NCBI RefSeq assembly: GCF_029167365.1
Contig: NZ_JARFNM010000001.1
Span: 674,001-738,000, forward strand
DNA from: Amygdalobacter nucleatus
Lineage (GTDB): Bacteria; Bacillota; Clostridia; Saccharofermentanales; Fastidiosipilaceae
Direction: 5' to 3'
DNA: 64,000 nt
The notes under the pieces are model-generated. The model searched no databases and was not told where the DNA came from. It saw nothing but the letters and a program-made list of their open reading frames with translations. Of this stretch, positions 51,369 to 60,231 are shown piece after piece (the stretch's first letter is position 1; each line of letters opens with the position of its first letter). A program made the translations under genes and the position numbers.

Positions 51369-52691
51369 TTACTTGCAAGCTGAACTATTTGCTTGCTTAG
51401 CTAACATTTTCTTATAAAGATCCTCATAGAAAGCTGGAACTTTACAATATTCAGCAATAGCGTAAGCGGTGAAACTGACTAATAGCAAACTGAATAGGTA
51501 GGAAAAAGCACCGCCACTCATCTCAAACACAAGTAATGCTGATGTGATAGGTGTTCTTACAATGGCACTAAAATGGGCGCAGAGAGCGAGCAAGACGAAG
51601 AAATACAAATCTTTTGGTTGGAGTAAGCCTAGATATATCAAGGTGCTAGCGTATAAATTACCAATTACAGCCCCGATGACTAAGAGCGGAACTAAATTGC
51701 CACCTGGCACGCTGATACCGAATGCCAAAAACAGTAAGAGCAATTTGGCAATGTAGAAGTAACATAACAAGCGTAAATTGCCAGATACGGCCCAATTTGG
51801 TTCCATCATTTCTTCGCCAACGCCAAATAAGTGTGGATCGAAATAAATCCAAATGGCAGCAATGATAAATGGCAGGTAAAACTTGTAGCGATCTTTAACT
51901 TTGCTTAGAGCGTAAAATTTATTACTGTTTAGAATTAGATAGCTAAAAAGAATTCCCGATGCTGCCGTGACGATAGCTAAACCAATCACGAAAAGGTAAT
52001 AATTAGCTGATAAAGCGGGGAAATGCGGAACATTCAACAATGTTGGCTGATTTGGCAAGATGAAATTACTGACTGTTACAGCAATTAGAACTGTCAAAGT
52101 AGAAGTGAGGAATACCTGCTTGTTGATCTTTTTGGCTAACTCTTCAATATAGAAAGCTACACCAGCTAAAGGTGTATTGAAGGCAACGGCCAAAGCTGAG
52201 GCAGAGCCAGCTGAAACATAGTCCTTGTAGGCAGATTCATCTTTGACTGACTGAATTTTTGAAACAGCTTCGCCAACTAAGCCGCCTAATTGGACGGAAG
52301 GACCTTCACGGCCGAGAGTCAAACCAGAGCCAACTGTTAAGCTGCTTGTGATGAATCTAATTGGTAAAGCTGTTTGCCATTTAACAGTCCATTTGTTGTT
52401 GAGTAGACCGTAAATTACAGGAATACCAGAGCCCATGGTGCTGAATTTGTCCAAATTGGTTAAAAGTTGGACCACTAAGGCTAGGAGCAAAAAGCTAGCT
52501 AGGAAGTAAATGAAGCCGCCTGCTTGGCTCTTACAGAATGTAAGTAAAAGTCGCATGTTTTTGCTCACAAAGCTGATTGCTAATTTGTAGCCTGAGATTA
52601 TTAATCCGGTAAAAATAGCGACAATGATCAAATTGATGTAATACTGTTTGCTACTTAGTTTGGAATTATTATCCATCTGTATTAAAGGCAT
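51369..52691 (-). CDS. ClC-type chloride channel or H+/Cl- exchanger
   Basis: A 440-residue membrane protein with the three ClC signature regions: GSGIPVIYG, GREGPSVQLGG (with the gating Glu), and GISVPGGNLVPLLVIGAVIG. Near VFEMSGG the helix pattern also fits. It has about ten hydrophobic helices and no CBS domain at the C-terminus. It moves chloride, usually exchanged for protons, for acid resistance or volume control. The gating Glu is present, but I cannot firmly place the second (proton) Glu. It starts in a region without an obvious ribosome site; ATG at 52691 or the internal Met six codons later are both possible. Confidence 0.92.
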   Translation of the reverse strand: MPLIQMDNNSKLSSKQYYINLIIVAIFTGLIISGYKLAISFVSKNMRLLLTFCKSQAGGFIYFLASFLLLALVVQLLTNLDKFSTMGSGIPVIYGLLNNKWTVKWQTALPIRFITSSLTVGSGLTLGREGPSVQLGGLVGEAVSKIQSVKDESAYKDYVSAGSASALAVAFNTPLAGVAFYIEELAKKINKQVFLTSTLTVLIAVTVSNFILPNQPTLLNVPHFPALSANYYLFVIGLAIVTAASGILFSYLILNSNKFYALSKVKDRYKFYLPFIIAAIWIYFDPHLFGVGEEMMEPNWAVSGNLRLLCYFYIAKLLLLFLAFGISVPGGNLVPLLVIGAVIGNLYASTLIYLGLLQPKDLYFFVLLALCAHFSAIVRTPITSALLVFEMSGGAFSYLFSLLLVSFTAYAIAEYCKVPAFYEDLYKKMLAKQANSSACK

Positions 52692-52758
52692 GTTTAACCC
52701 ATACTTTCTTTGCTTTTTCTAAATCATTATAGTCCCTAAAAACAGGGGAAATAAAGTA

Positions 52759-54051
52759 CTAATTTAGCTGTTTGTTGAGTGTTTCATGCGCTATTAACAT
52801 GATGACTAGAAAAATAGCAAGAAAATAAGGATAGAAGCCAATGGTCAAAGCTTTGGACAAGAAGCCGAAAACTTGCGGCATCAGACAGCTACCAATATAT
52901 GCACAGCCCATCTGCATGCCGATTAAAGCTTGTGAGCGCTCTTTGCCAAAATGACTTGGTGTTGCGTGAATGATGGCTGGATAAATTGGCGCACAACCTA
53001 AACCAACTATAGTTAGAGCAATCAAGGCTAAAATTGCGCTATTTGCAAACATCAACATTAATAAGCCGAGCGTAACTATGCTCTGACCTAAGCGAATGAG
53101 TTGCTTGTCGTCTAATTTGAAACTGATAAAACCACTTATAAAGCGCCCAATAGTTATACCTAGAAAAAAACGGCTGGCATAAGTAGCAGCCAAATTAGCT
53201 CCCAAACCTAGCTTAAGCACTAGATAGCTACTTGCCCATAAACCCGTACAATGTTCCATTGCTGAATAGCAGAAGAAGGTGAGCAAAGTAGCTTTAGCAC
53301 CCCTTAGTTGCCAAACATCGCGTAAACTAAGTAGCTTTGTATTTGCTTGCTGTTTCGGTGAGCTTTCAGCTTGCGTTGCATCTTTTGCTTGTACTGAGTT
53401 ATTAGCTTGGTTGGTATTTGTAGCTTGTTTATCAGTTTGCATGTCAGCTTGCTGACTTGTATTTGAGTTAGAGGCTGAGGCTAAATTGGCAGTAAGCTCA
53501 GCTTGCTTGTGCCAAAGCGGTGTGCTTATAGCGACAATTACAGCCAAGGCGATTTGAATGTAAGCAATTATGCGATAACCACTTTGCCACGATTGCTTAT
53601 TAGCTAGGGCCATACCTAATATACAAGGACCAATTGAGGCACCAACACCCCACATACAGTGTAACCAACTCATGTGCGCGCTTTTGTAGTGGAGAGCGAC
53701 ATAATTGTTGAGAGCAGCATCGATGCTACCTGCGCCAAGGCCGTAAGGAATTGTAGCAAGGATTAAATGATAAAAATTGCGACTAAAGGCAAATGCAAGC
53801 AAACCAAGCGCAGTTAAACCAATACTGATGGTTGTGATTTTGACCGTGCCTAAAATTCTTGTTAAACGCTCACTTTGAAAACTGGCAATAATTGTGCCCA
53901 AAGAAATAAGCATAGATAAGTGCCCAGCATAGGAAACAGGTACAGCGAAACTAGGGTAGATTAATGGCCAAGCTGCACCTAGAAGTGAATCGGGCAGGCC
54001 TAGACTGATAAAGGTTAAATAGATGACGAACAGTAAAAGACTGGTATACAA
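52759..54051 (-). CDS. MFS transporter (sugar-like), with a low-complexity central loop
   Basis: A twelve-segment carrier of 430 residues if it starts at TTG (complement of 54051), which has AAGGAG eight bases upstream. The ATG at 54069 is in frame but has no ribosome site. GLPDSLLGAAWP and GYGLGAG-like stretches (PYGLGAGSIDAALNNYVA) resemble the FucP/Fsr group of glucose/galactose-type MFS proteins. Between segments 6 and 7 lies a long loop rich in Gln, Asn, Thr and Ala (about residues 200-245, SNTSQQADMQTDKQATNTNQ and further). The substrate is not known. Confidence 0.85.
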   Translation of the reverse strand: MYTSLLLFVIYLTFISLGLPDSLLGAAWPLIYPSFAVPVSYAGHLSMLISLGTIIASFQSERLTRILGTVKITTISIGLTALGLLAFAFSRNFYHLILATIPYGLGAGSIDAALNNYVALHYKSAHMSWLHCMWGVGASIGPCILGMALANKQSWQSGYRIIAYIQIALAVIVAISTPLWHKQAELTANLASASNSNTSQQADMQTDKQATNTNQANNSVQAKDATQAESSPKQQANTKLLSLRDVWQLRGAKATLLTFFCYSAMEHCTGLWASSYLVLKLGLGANLAATYASRFFLGITIGRFISGFISFKLDDKQLIRLGQSIVTLGLLMLMFANSAILALIALTIVGLGCAPIYPAIIHATPSHFGKERSQALIGMQMGCAYIGSCLMPQVFGFLSKALTIGFYPYFLAIFLVIMLIAHETLNKQLN

Positions 54052-54196
54052 GTTGAAAGCTCCTTCCATTGGCCACTAATTTAACATAAGCAGTCTGTTG
54101 TAATTTGAGTATGCCTTGTTCACACATAAAAATATCGACTTTATAGCTTAACTGATAAGGGCGATACAGAGTTCACTTTATGCCAAATGACAATAC

Positions 54197-54552
54197 TTAA
54201 TCTCTAAAATATTTCCGCAATTTACGCCAAATAATAATGCCACCTACAATAAAAATGATTAAGAGAATGATAGGAAAAGCTAGGTTGCCGCCTTTTCAGG
54301 CAAATCAACTTTGAATTCATTGGAAGTTGTCTTGCTTGTTTCTTGCGTAGCTGTTTGTTTACTTGTTTGACTTTCAGAAACGATAGCAGTTACAGAAGTT
54401 TGGTTAGTTTCATGATCATTCATGCTGCTTGTAACTGTTGACTCAGTTGTGCTATTTGGCGTATTAGTAGCCAAGCTCGTTTGCCCTAAAATTATTGCAA
54501 AGAGCAAAAATGCACTGACTAGAAACGCACCAGCTTTTTGCTTTGTATACAT
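54197..54552 (-). pseudogene. Frameshifted secreted, cell-surface protein
   Basis: The current frame (complement 54552-54280) gives a signal peptide (GAFLVSAFLLFAIILGQTS) and a Ser/Thr-rich stretch, then stops 8 codons after FKVDLPEK. Adding one base near 54288-54292 restores KGGNLAFPIILLIIFIVGGI and IIIWRKLRKYFRD, that is, a membrane segment with a basic tail and a stop at 54197. So the original was about 118 residues, exported and anchored by its C-terminus. The LPEKGG-hydrophobic-basic order recalls a sortase signal, but Lys replaces the usual Thr, so a plain membrane anchor is also possible. Function not known. Confidence 0.65.
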
Positions 54553-54674
54553 ATCACAACCCCAGTTCTATCGATCTAAATCTGCACAAGCTGGCTGACT
54601 TTTGTAAATTATCACAAACAGAATTGTAAACGTTAAAATTTATGACTGTCAATATTTGTTATTGTCATATTTGG

Positions 54675-56228
54675 CTAAATTAATTTTGTGGTGTAATCTT
54701 CAATATTAAGCACGCGGTTCACAAACCCCGAATAGAAAGTTGGATCGTGTGAAACGAGAACAATCGTGCCTTTGTAAGCCTGCAAAGCCCGAGCTAATTC
54801 AGCTTTGGCCATAACATCTAAGTGATTAGTCGGCTCATCTAATAGCAAGAGATTACAAGGTTTGTTCATGATCTTAGCTAAACGCACTTTAGCTTTTTCA
54901 CCACCGCTCAAAGCAAACATCATAGTTTCAATATGCTGTTTAGTCAGGCCACATCTGGCTAACATGGCTCTAATTTCCTGATTCGTCGCATGGGGATAAA
55001 CGGCCCATAACTCATCAAGAGCGCTTATAGCTTCGCCTTCATCTTCCTGTTCAAAAAAGCCACTTTCAACAAACTGATCAAGCGTGACTGAACCGCTTAA
55101 AGGCTTTAATTCACCGAGCAATGTTCTTAGAAGTGTAGTTTTGCCAAGACCGTTAGTACCATTAATTGCAATTTTCTCATTTCGTTCAATTTGAAAATTA
55201 AGCGGCCTTGTTAAAGGTGAAGTATAACCGATGACTAGATCTTTGACGTCAATTACGATTTTACCCGGTGTACGCGCACTTTGAAAACTGAAACTTGGCT
55301 TAATTTGCTCTTTAGGTTTTTCAACCATTTCCATTTTGGCTAACTTTTTCTGTCTTGATTGCGCCATGTTTCTAGTTGCAATTCTAGCTTTGTTGCGGGC
55401 GATAAAATCTTCCAATTGCGCAATTTCCTTTTGCTGCTTGTTGTATGCTTGCAGTTGTTTTTGCTTGTTGATTTCAGCCATACGCAAGTAATTGTCATAA
55501 TCGCCTGTATAGCGTGTTAAACGGCCTTGTTCAACATGGTATATAACATTGACGACAGCATTCATAAAATCAGTATCGTGCGAGACTAAAATGAAGGCAT
55601 TTTCGTAGTTCTGCAAAAAGCCTTGTAACCAACTGATATGCTCAGCATCTAAGAAGTTAGTCGGCTCGTCCAAGATCAAAATTTTGGGATTTTGTAAAAG
55701 CAATTTGGCTAAGAGAACTTTTGTGCGTTGTCCGCCGCTAAGCTCGCCAATTTTGTGATCTAAACCTAAATCTAAAAGGCCAAGCCCGTTAGCAATTTCT
55801 TTGATTTTGGCATCGAGGCTATAAAAGCCACTATGCTCAAGCAAATCTTGAATTTCGCCAACATCTAAAAGCAACTTATTCATCTCAGCTTCACTACAAT
55901 TAGCCATTTTATCGTAGTCAGCGAGCATCTCTTTTTCCAATTTGTAATATTCACTAAAAGCTGATTGCAGCACAGCCATAATGCTTTGATTGGGATCGAG
56001 TAGGGCGTATTGGTCGAGATAGCCCCAGCTTATACGGTTACACCATTCGATTTTGCCTTGATCTGGCAAGCTTTGGCCCGTGACTAGTTTAAGAAATGTA
56101 CTTTTGCCTTCGCCGTTAGCACCAACCAAACCAACGTGTTCACCGCTTAATAGACGAAAAGACACGTTCTCTAAGATAGACCGGCCAGCGAAAGAGATAG
56201 AAAGATCCGATACGGTTAAAATGCTCAT
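54675..56228 (-). CDS. ABC-F family ATPase (ribosome-associated)
   Basis: A 517-residue soluble protein with two ATPase domains and no membrane part. Domain 1 has GANGEGKST, LSGGQRTKVLLAKLLL and ILILDEPTNFLD. Domain 2 has GTNGLGKTT, LSGGEKAKVRLAKIM and LLLLDEPTNHLD. The linker has the basic coiled coil expected to enter the ribosome. It is closest in layout to YbiT/YkpA-type factors. Members tune translation or protect ribosomes from antibiotics; which it does here cannot be told. GAGGAT precedes the start. Confidence 0.92.
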   Translation of the reverse strand: MSILTVSDLSISFAGRSILENVSFRLLSGEHVGLVGANGEGKSTFLKLVTGQSLPDQGKIEWCNRISWGYLDQYALLDPNQSIMAVLQSAFSEYYKLEKEMLADYDKMANCSEAEMNKLLLDVGEIQDLLEHSGFYSLDAKIKEIANGLGLLDLGLDHKIGELSGGQRTKVLLAKLLLQNPKILILDEPTNFLDAEHISWLQGFLQNYENAFILVSHDTDFMNAVVNVIYHVEQGRLTRYTGDYDNYLRMAEINKQKQLQAYNKQQKEIAQLEDFIARNKARIATRNMAQSRQKKLAKMEMVEKPKEQIKPSFSFQSARTPGKIVIDVKDLVIGYTSPLTRPLNFQIERNEKIAINGTNGLGKTTLLRTLLGELKPLSGSVTLDQFVESGFFEQEDEGEAISALDELWAVYPHATNQEIRAMLARCGLTKQHIETMMFALSGGEKAKVRLAKIMNKPCNLLLLDEPTNHLDVMAKAELARALQAYKGTIVLVSHDPTFYSGFVNRVLNIEDYTTKLI

Positions 56229-56561
56229 AATTTATCCTCGTTAAATTGGTCAGATAATCTTAGCACTCAATTTGCAAATTGCGAAATATGGCTTTACTTA
56301 CTTTTAGGATATGGCGTTGCTTGGTTTTGTTTGGGATATTGAAGAAATTTGAACAAAATTGGCTAAATGCATAGATTTTATCTTTCATAAAGCCTATTTG
56401 CACTCCAAAATGTATAAGCGCTAGTGCAAATATGCTATATTTTGCTTGTAAAAACCATAATTAAATGTGCAAAAGAGCAATGAAAAGATTTAGCTTTTTA
56501 AAGTTTTATTTGTTAAAGCCAAAATTGCACTTAGCACTAGAAAGGGTTAAGGGAAGTAACT
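56229..56561 (+). promoter_or_regulatory. Control region of the fucosidase operon (333 bases)
   Basis: TTTGCACT (56397-56404) and AGTGCAAA (56423-56430) form an 8-18-8 inverted repeat, just before ATATGCTATATTTTGC (56430-56445). A nearly identical TAGTGC and ATATGCTATATTGTGC block stands before the rhamnulokinase gene. AAGCGCTA in the repeat spacer recalls a catabolite-control (cre) core. The -10 box is likely TATATT (56436-56441); a -35 box is weak, which suggests an activator. GCACTTAGCACTAG occurs again at 56526. Confidence 0.6.
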
Positions 56562-58244
56562 ATGAAACAAATGGGGCGCAAGTTTTTAGCTATGCTCTTA
56601 GCAGGTAGTTTTACTTTGACGTTGGTTAGCTGTGGAGGGCAGAAGCAAAATGATAAAGTGGTTGATGCAAGTCAAGCTGCTAGCTCATTAAGCAAGGTTG
56701 GAACATACCCAATCAGTGACAAAGCAATTGAAATGTCGATGGTTCGCTTATCAATGCCGAATGTTACAGATTTCACGACAAATGATTTCTCCAAGTTTAT
56801 TGAAGACAAGACGAATATCAAATGGACTTATCAGACTGTCAATATGGATACAGCTGATGAACAGATCAACCTCATGATGTCCAAAAAGCCTTTACCAGAT
56901 GCCTTCTTATTTTCTACACCAAAAGTTGCTAAATATGGCGTTTCTGAGGGCTTGCTATTACCTTTAGAGAACTTAATTAAAGAGAATATGCCTAATTTCA
57001 TGGCTTATGTTAAGGAGAGACCTGAAATTTGGGGCCAGATTACACAATCTGATGGCCATATCTATGGTTTACCATCTATCAATGATTGCTATCATTGCAA
57101 GTTCCGTAACAAAATGTGGGTTAATACGAAGCACCTTGAGAAATTAGGCTTGAAAGTTCCTAAAACAACTGATGAATTAATGAAAGTCATGAAAGCTTAC
57201 AAGCAAGCTAATCCTAAAGGTATCCCAATGTCTGGTTCAATTGATGGTTGGGGTCATCAATTCTATGATTGGATTACCAATGCTTTCATTTTGGATCCAG
57301 GTACATACAATGGTAAGCTTGTTTTGAGCAAGGACAAAAAAGTTGAATCAATTGCGACAACAGCTGAATATCGTGAGGCTTTGAAGTATATGCATCAATT
57401 ATTTAAAGAGGGTTTAATTGATGATAGTGCATTTACACAGACAGCTGATAATTATCGTAAATTGATGAATAATGAGGGTGAGCCTGTTCTATTTGCTCCA
57501 TTCGGTACAATTTCAGATGCTTATGATGTTAATGCTAAGCCAGAAGCATATGCAGCATATCGTGTTATCGAACCTATTAAAGGACCTCAAGGCCAGCAAC
57601 ATGCAACATTCTTCCGCTATGACGGTATTGCTGAGAACAAATTTGTCTTAACTAAAGATTGTAAGAATCCTGTAGCAGCTTTACGTTGGTTAGACTACTT
57701 CTATACTCTGGAAGGCTATTTAAGCATGCAGTTTGGTTCTGAAAAGGACAAGGACTGGAAACTTAATCCAGAAGGTAAGCAAGGCTTAGATGGTAGCAAA
57801 GCTCTTTACGAGATTATTAACCAATATTCATCAGATCCACAAAATCATGACTGGCAAGATGTTGGTATCAACTTTGCTACAGAGAAGACACGTTTCGGCC
57901 AGGCTACTGATAATGATGTTGATATTAAGAGTGCTGCTGGTTTGGAAAAATTGTTGTTCATCGAATCAAAAGAAAAGTGTGAACCATTTGCGCAAGATCC
58001 AAGCAAGGACTATGATGTTTTGCCAACTTTGAAATTTACTTCAGAAGAAACTGATCAATTGAACCAAGTTACAGTTGACGTTAAGAAGTATCTTGAAGAA
58101 AATCGCGCAGCCTTTATTCGTGGTGTACAAGATCCTAATGATGATGCAGCTTGGGATACATATGTAAAAGGCTTTGAAAATGTTGGTTTACCAACTCTGA
58201 TCAAATTATCACAAACAGCTTATGATCGTGCTAATCAGAAATGA
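56562..58244 (+). CDS. ABC importer solute-binding lipoprotein (LplA-like, complex sugars)
   Basis: A 560-residue lipoprotein: signal peptide with lipobox TLVSC, then the long two-lobed binding fold seen in LplA/YtcQ-type proteins (e.g. SIDGWGHQFYDWITNAFILDPG and AALRWLDYFYTLEGYLSMQFG). Aromatic residues are abundant, as expected for an oligosaccharide-binding site. Together with the two following permeases it makes up a carbohydrate importer whose ATPase is elsewhere, typical of this CUT1-type group. The operon continues to a fucosidase, so the ligand is probably a fucosylated glycan. A hairpin after the gene should raise its level above the permeases. Confidence 0.9.
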   Translation: MKQMGRKFLAMLLAGSFTLTLVSCGGQKQNDKVVDASQAASSLSKVGTYPISDKAIEMSMVRLSMPNVTDFTTNDFSKFIEDKTNIKWTYQTVNMDTADEQINLMMSKKPLPDAFLFSTPKVAKYGVSEGLLLPLENLIKENMPNFMAYVKERPEIWGQITQSDGHIYGLPSINDCYHCKFRNKMWVNTKHLEKLGLKVPKTTDELMKVMKAYKQANPKGIPMSGSIDGWGHQFYDWITNAFILDPGTYNGKLVLSKDKKVESIATTAEYREALKYMHQLFKEGLIDDSAFTQTADNYRKLMNNEGEPVLFAPFGTISDAYDVNAKPEAYAAYRVIEPIKGPQGQQHATFFRYDGIAENKFVLTKDCKNPVAALRWLDYFYTLEGYLSMQFGSEKDKDWKLNPEGKQGLDGSKALYEIINQYSSDPQNHDWQDVGINFATEKTRFGQATDNDVDIKSAAGLEKLLFIESKEKCEPFAQDPSKDYDVLPTLKFTSEETDQLNQVTVDVKKYLEENRAAFIRGVQDPNDDAAWDTYVKGFENVGLPTLIKLSQTAYDRANQK

Positions 58245-58273
58245 TATAGCGCTTCATATTAATTAACTCCCCC

Positions 58274-58308
58274 GAGCGTCCGCCTAGTATCGGGCGGGCG
58301 CTCATTTT
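58274..58308 (+). terminator. Hairpin between binding-protein and permease genes
   Basis: GAGCGTCCGCC / GGCGGGCGCTC, 11 bp with one G-U pair and loop TAGTATCG, then ATTTTAG. It acts as a partial terminator or protects the upstream mRNA. Confidence 0.8.
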
Positions 58309-58343
58309 AGTAAAGGTGAAGCAATTTGCTGGAAAGGAAAAAT

Positions 58344-59297
58344 ATGGCGGCGATAGGAACTGACAACATGAAGACAGGCCGAACATTATTACTTAGTAAA
58401 CGACCACGTTACAAAAATTATAATTGGCAATTTTGGGCAATAATTGCTCTGCCACTTATTTGGCTGATCGTTTTTTGTTATATTCCTATGGCAGGTGTAT
58501 TTTTAGCTTTTAATAACTATTCGCCAGCCCAGGGTATCTTTGGTAGTCAATTTGTTGGCCTTAAATGGTTTAAGCAGTTTTTGTTCGGACCTTATGGTAT
58601 GCGTACAATTATTAATACCTTAAGACTAGGTGTATATTCGCTGATTGTAGGGTTCCCATTACCGATAATTTTGGCTTTGTTTATCAATGAGGTAGGTAAT
58701 AAACGTTTCAAAAAAGCTGTGCAAATGATCACATATGCGCCATACTTCATTTCACTTGTGGTTATGGTCGGTATGATGATGAGCTTGATGGATTTAAGAA
58801 GCGGTATTTTTAACCAGGTGATTCAAAGTTTAGGCGGCAAACCGATTAACTTTTTTGGCGATCCTAATGTATTCCCACATCTTTATGTTTGGTCTAGCGT
58901 TTGGCAGAATATGGGTTACTCATCAATTATTTACATTGCTGCTTTAGCTGGCGTGAGCAAAGAATTGCAGGAAGCTGCTTTAGTAGATGGCGCAAGTCGC
59001 TTCCAACGTATCATTCATGTCGATTTACCAAGTATTGCACCAACTATTGTTATGATGCTGATTTTCAATGTTGGCTCAATCATGAGTATTGGCTTTGAAA
59101 AAGCGTATTTGATGGGTAATAGTGTTAATGCTTCAACTTCAGAGATTATTTCAACCTATCTGTATAAAGTATCTGTGCAACAAGGTAATTACAGTTACGG
59201 TGTTGCAGTTGGTTTGTTTAACTCAATTGTTAGCTTGTTGCTATTTGTTGTAGTTAATTATTTGTCTAAGCGCTTGACAGACACGTCAATTTGGTAG
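58344..59297 (+). CDS. ABC importer permease, LplB-like
   Basis: A 317-residue membrane protein, starting at ATG 58344 with GAAAGGA upstream; the frame is open from 58326 but only through a TTG. Six membrane segments and the EAA loop VSKELQEAALVDGASRFQRI, which binds the ATPase. FAFNNYSPAQGIFGSQFVGLK-like text near the start (FLAFNNYSPAQGIFGS) is typical of LplB/YtcP partners. It forms the channel together with the next gene product. Confidence 0.93.
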   Translation: MAAIGTDNMKTGRTLLLSKRPRYKNYNWQFWAIIALPLIWLIVFCYIPMAGVFLAFNNYSPAQGIFGSQFVGLKWFKQFLFGPYGMRTIINTLRLGVYSLIVGFPLPIILALFINEVGNKRFKKAVQMITYAPYFISLVVMVGMMMSLMDLRSGIFNQVIQSLGGKPINFFGDPNVFPHLYVWSSVWQNMGYSSIIYIAALAGVSKELQEAALVDGASRFQRIIHVDLPSIAPTIVMMLIFNVGSIMSIGFEKAYLMGNSVNASTSEIISTYLYKVSVQQGNYSYGVAVGLFNSIVSLLLFVVVNYLSKRLTDTSIW

Positions 59298-59307
59298 GAG
59301 GGCTAAG

Positions 59308-60213
59308 ATGAATTTGTTTAAACGTAAAAATATTCATGATAGTTTCAGCGATCGCTTGCTTATGATCTTTATTTATACTGTATTGATCATATTTACAGCT
59401 ATTATTCTCTTACCACTGTTGCATGTTATAGCAGCTTCTTTTAGTGATCCGCAAGCTGTTATTGCAGGTAAAGTTTCCATTTTCCCTGTTAATCCTACAT
59501 TTAAAGGTTATGAAGCTGTTTTGAAGTATCAACCAATCATGCTGGGCTTTAGAAATTCGTTGATTTATCTTGTGTTAGGTACAACGATTAACATTTCTAT
59601 GACGATGTTGGCAGCCTATGCTTTGTCAAGACGTGAATTTAGAGCACGTAAGGCATTATCTATTTTGTTCATGGTTACAATGATCATAAGTGGTGGTATC
59701 GTACCGCTTTACTTGTTAGTTAATGCTTTGCATATGGATAATACAATTTGGGCTATGGTGATTCCAAATGCTATTTCAGTATGGAACTTGATGATTGCGC
59801 GCACATATATTCAAAATCAAATTCCAAATGATTTATACGAGGTTGCCTCGATTGATGGTTGCACACCATTTAGTTATTTCTGGCGGATAGTTTTACCTTT
59901 AAGTAAGCCAATTATTGCGGTGCTTTCCTTGTATTATGGTGTCAGTCAATGGAACTCGTATTTCAACGCCATGTTGTTTATCAATAATCCAAATCTTGAG
60001 CCATTACAGATCAAGTTGCGTCAATTATTAGTCTTGAACACAGTTGACCCGACGATGATTACGAATGTTGAGCAATTAATTGCCAAGCAAGGCATAACGG
60101 ATTTGTTGAAATATTCTACGATTGTGATTGCTTCATTACCTGTTCTCATAATTTATCCATTAGTGCAGAAGCATTTTGTTAAGGGCATGATGATTGGCTC
60201 TGTCAAAGGCTGA
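59308..60213 (+). CDS. ABC importer permease, LplC-like
   Basis: A 301-residue protein with six membrane segments and the EAA loop IPNDLYEVASIDGCTPFSYF. The C-terminus VQKHFVKGMMIGSVKG is the standard end of CUT1-type second permeases. It lies 10 bases after lplB, with GGAGGGC before the ATG. An ATPase (MsmK-like) encoded elsewhere must power the complex. Confidence 0.94.
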   Translation: MNLFKRKNIHDSFSDRLLMIFIYTVLIIFTAIILLPLLHVIAASFSDPQAVIAGKVSIFPVNPTFKGYEAVLKYQPIMLGFRNSLIYLVLGTTINISMTMLAAYALSRREFRARKALSILFMVTMIISGGIVPLYLLVNALHMDNTIWAMVIPNAISVWNLMIARTYIQNQIPNDLYEVASIDGCTPFSYFWRIVLPLSKPIIAVLSLYYGVSQWNSYFNAMLFINNPNLEPLQIKLRQLLVLNTVDPTMITNVEQLIAKQGITDLLKYSTIVIASLPVLIIYPLVQKHFVKGMMIGSVKG

Positions 60214-60231
60214 TAGAAAGTTGGTAGTGTG

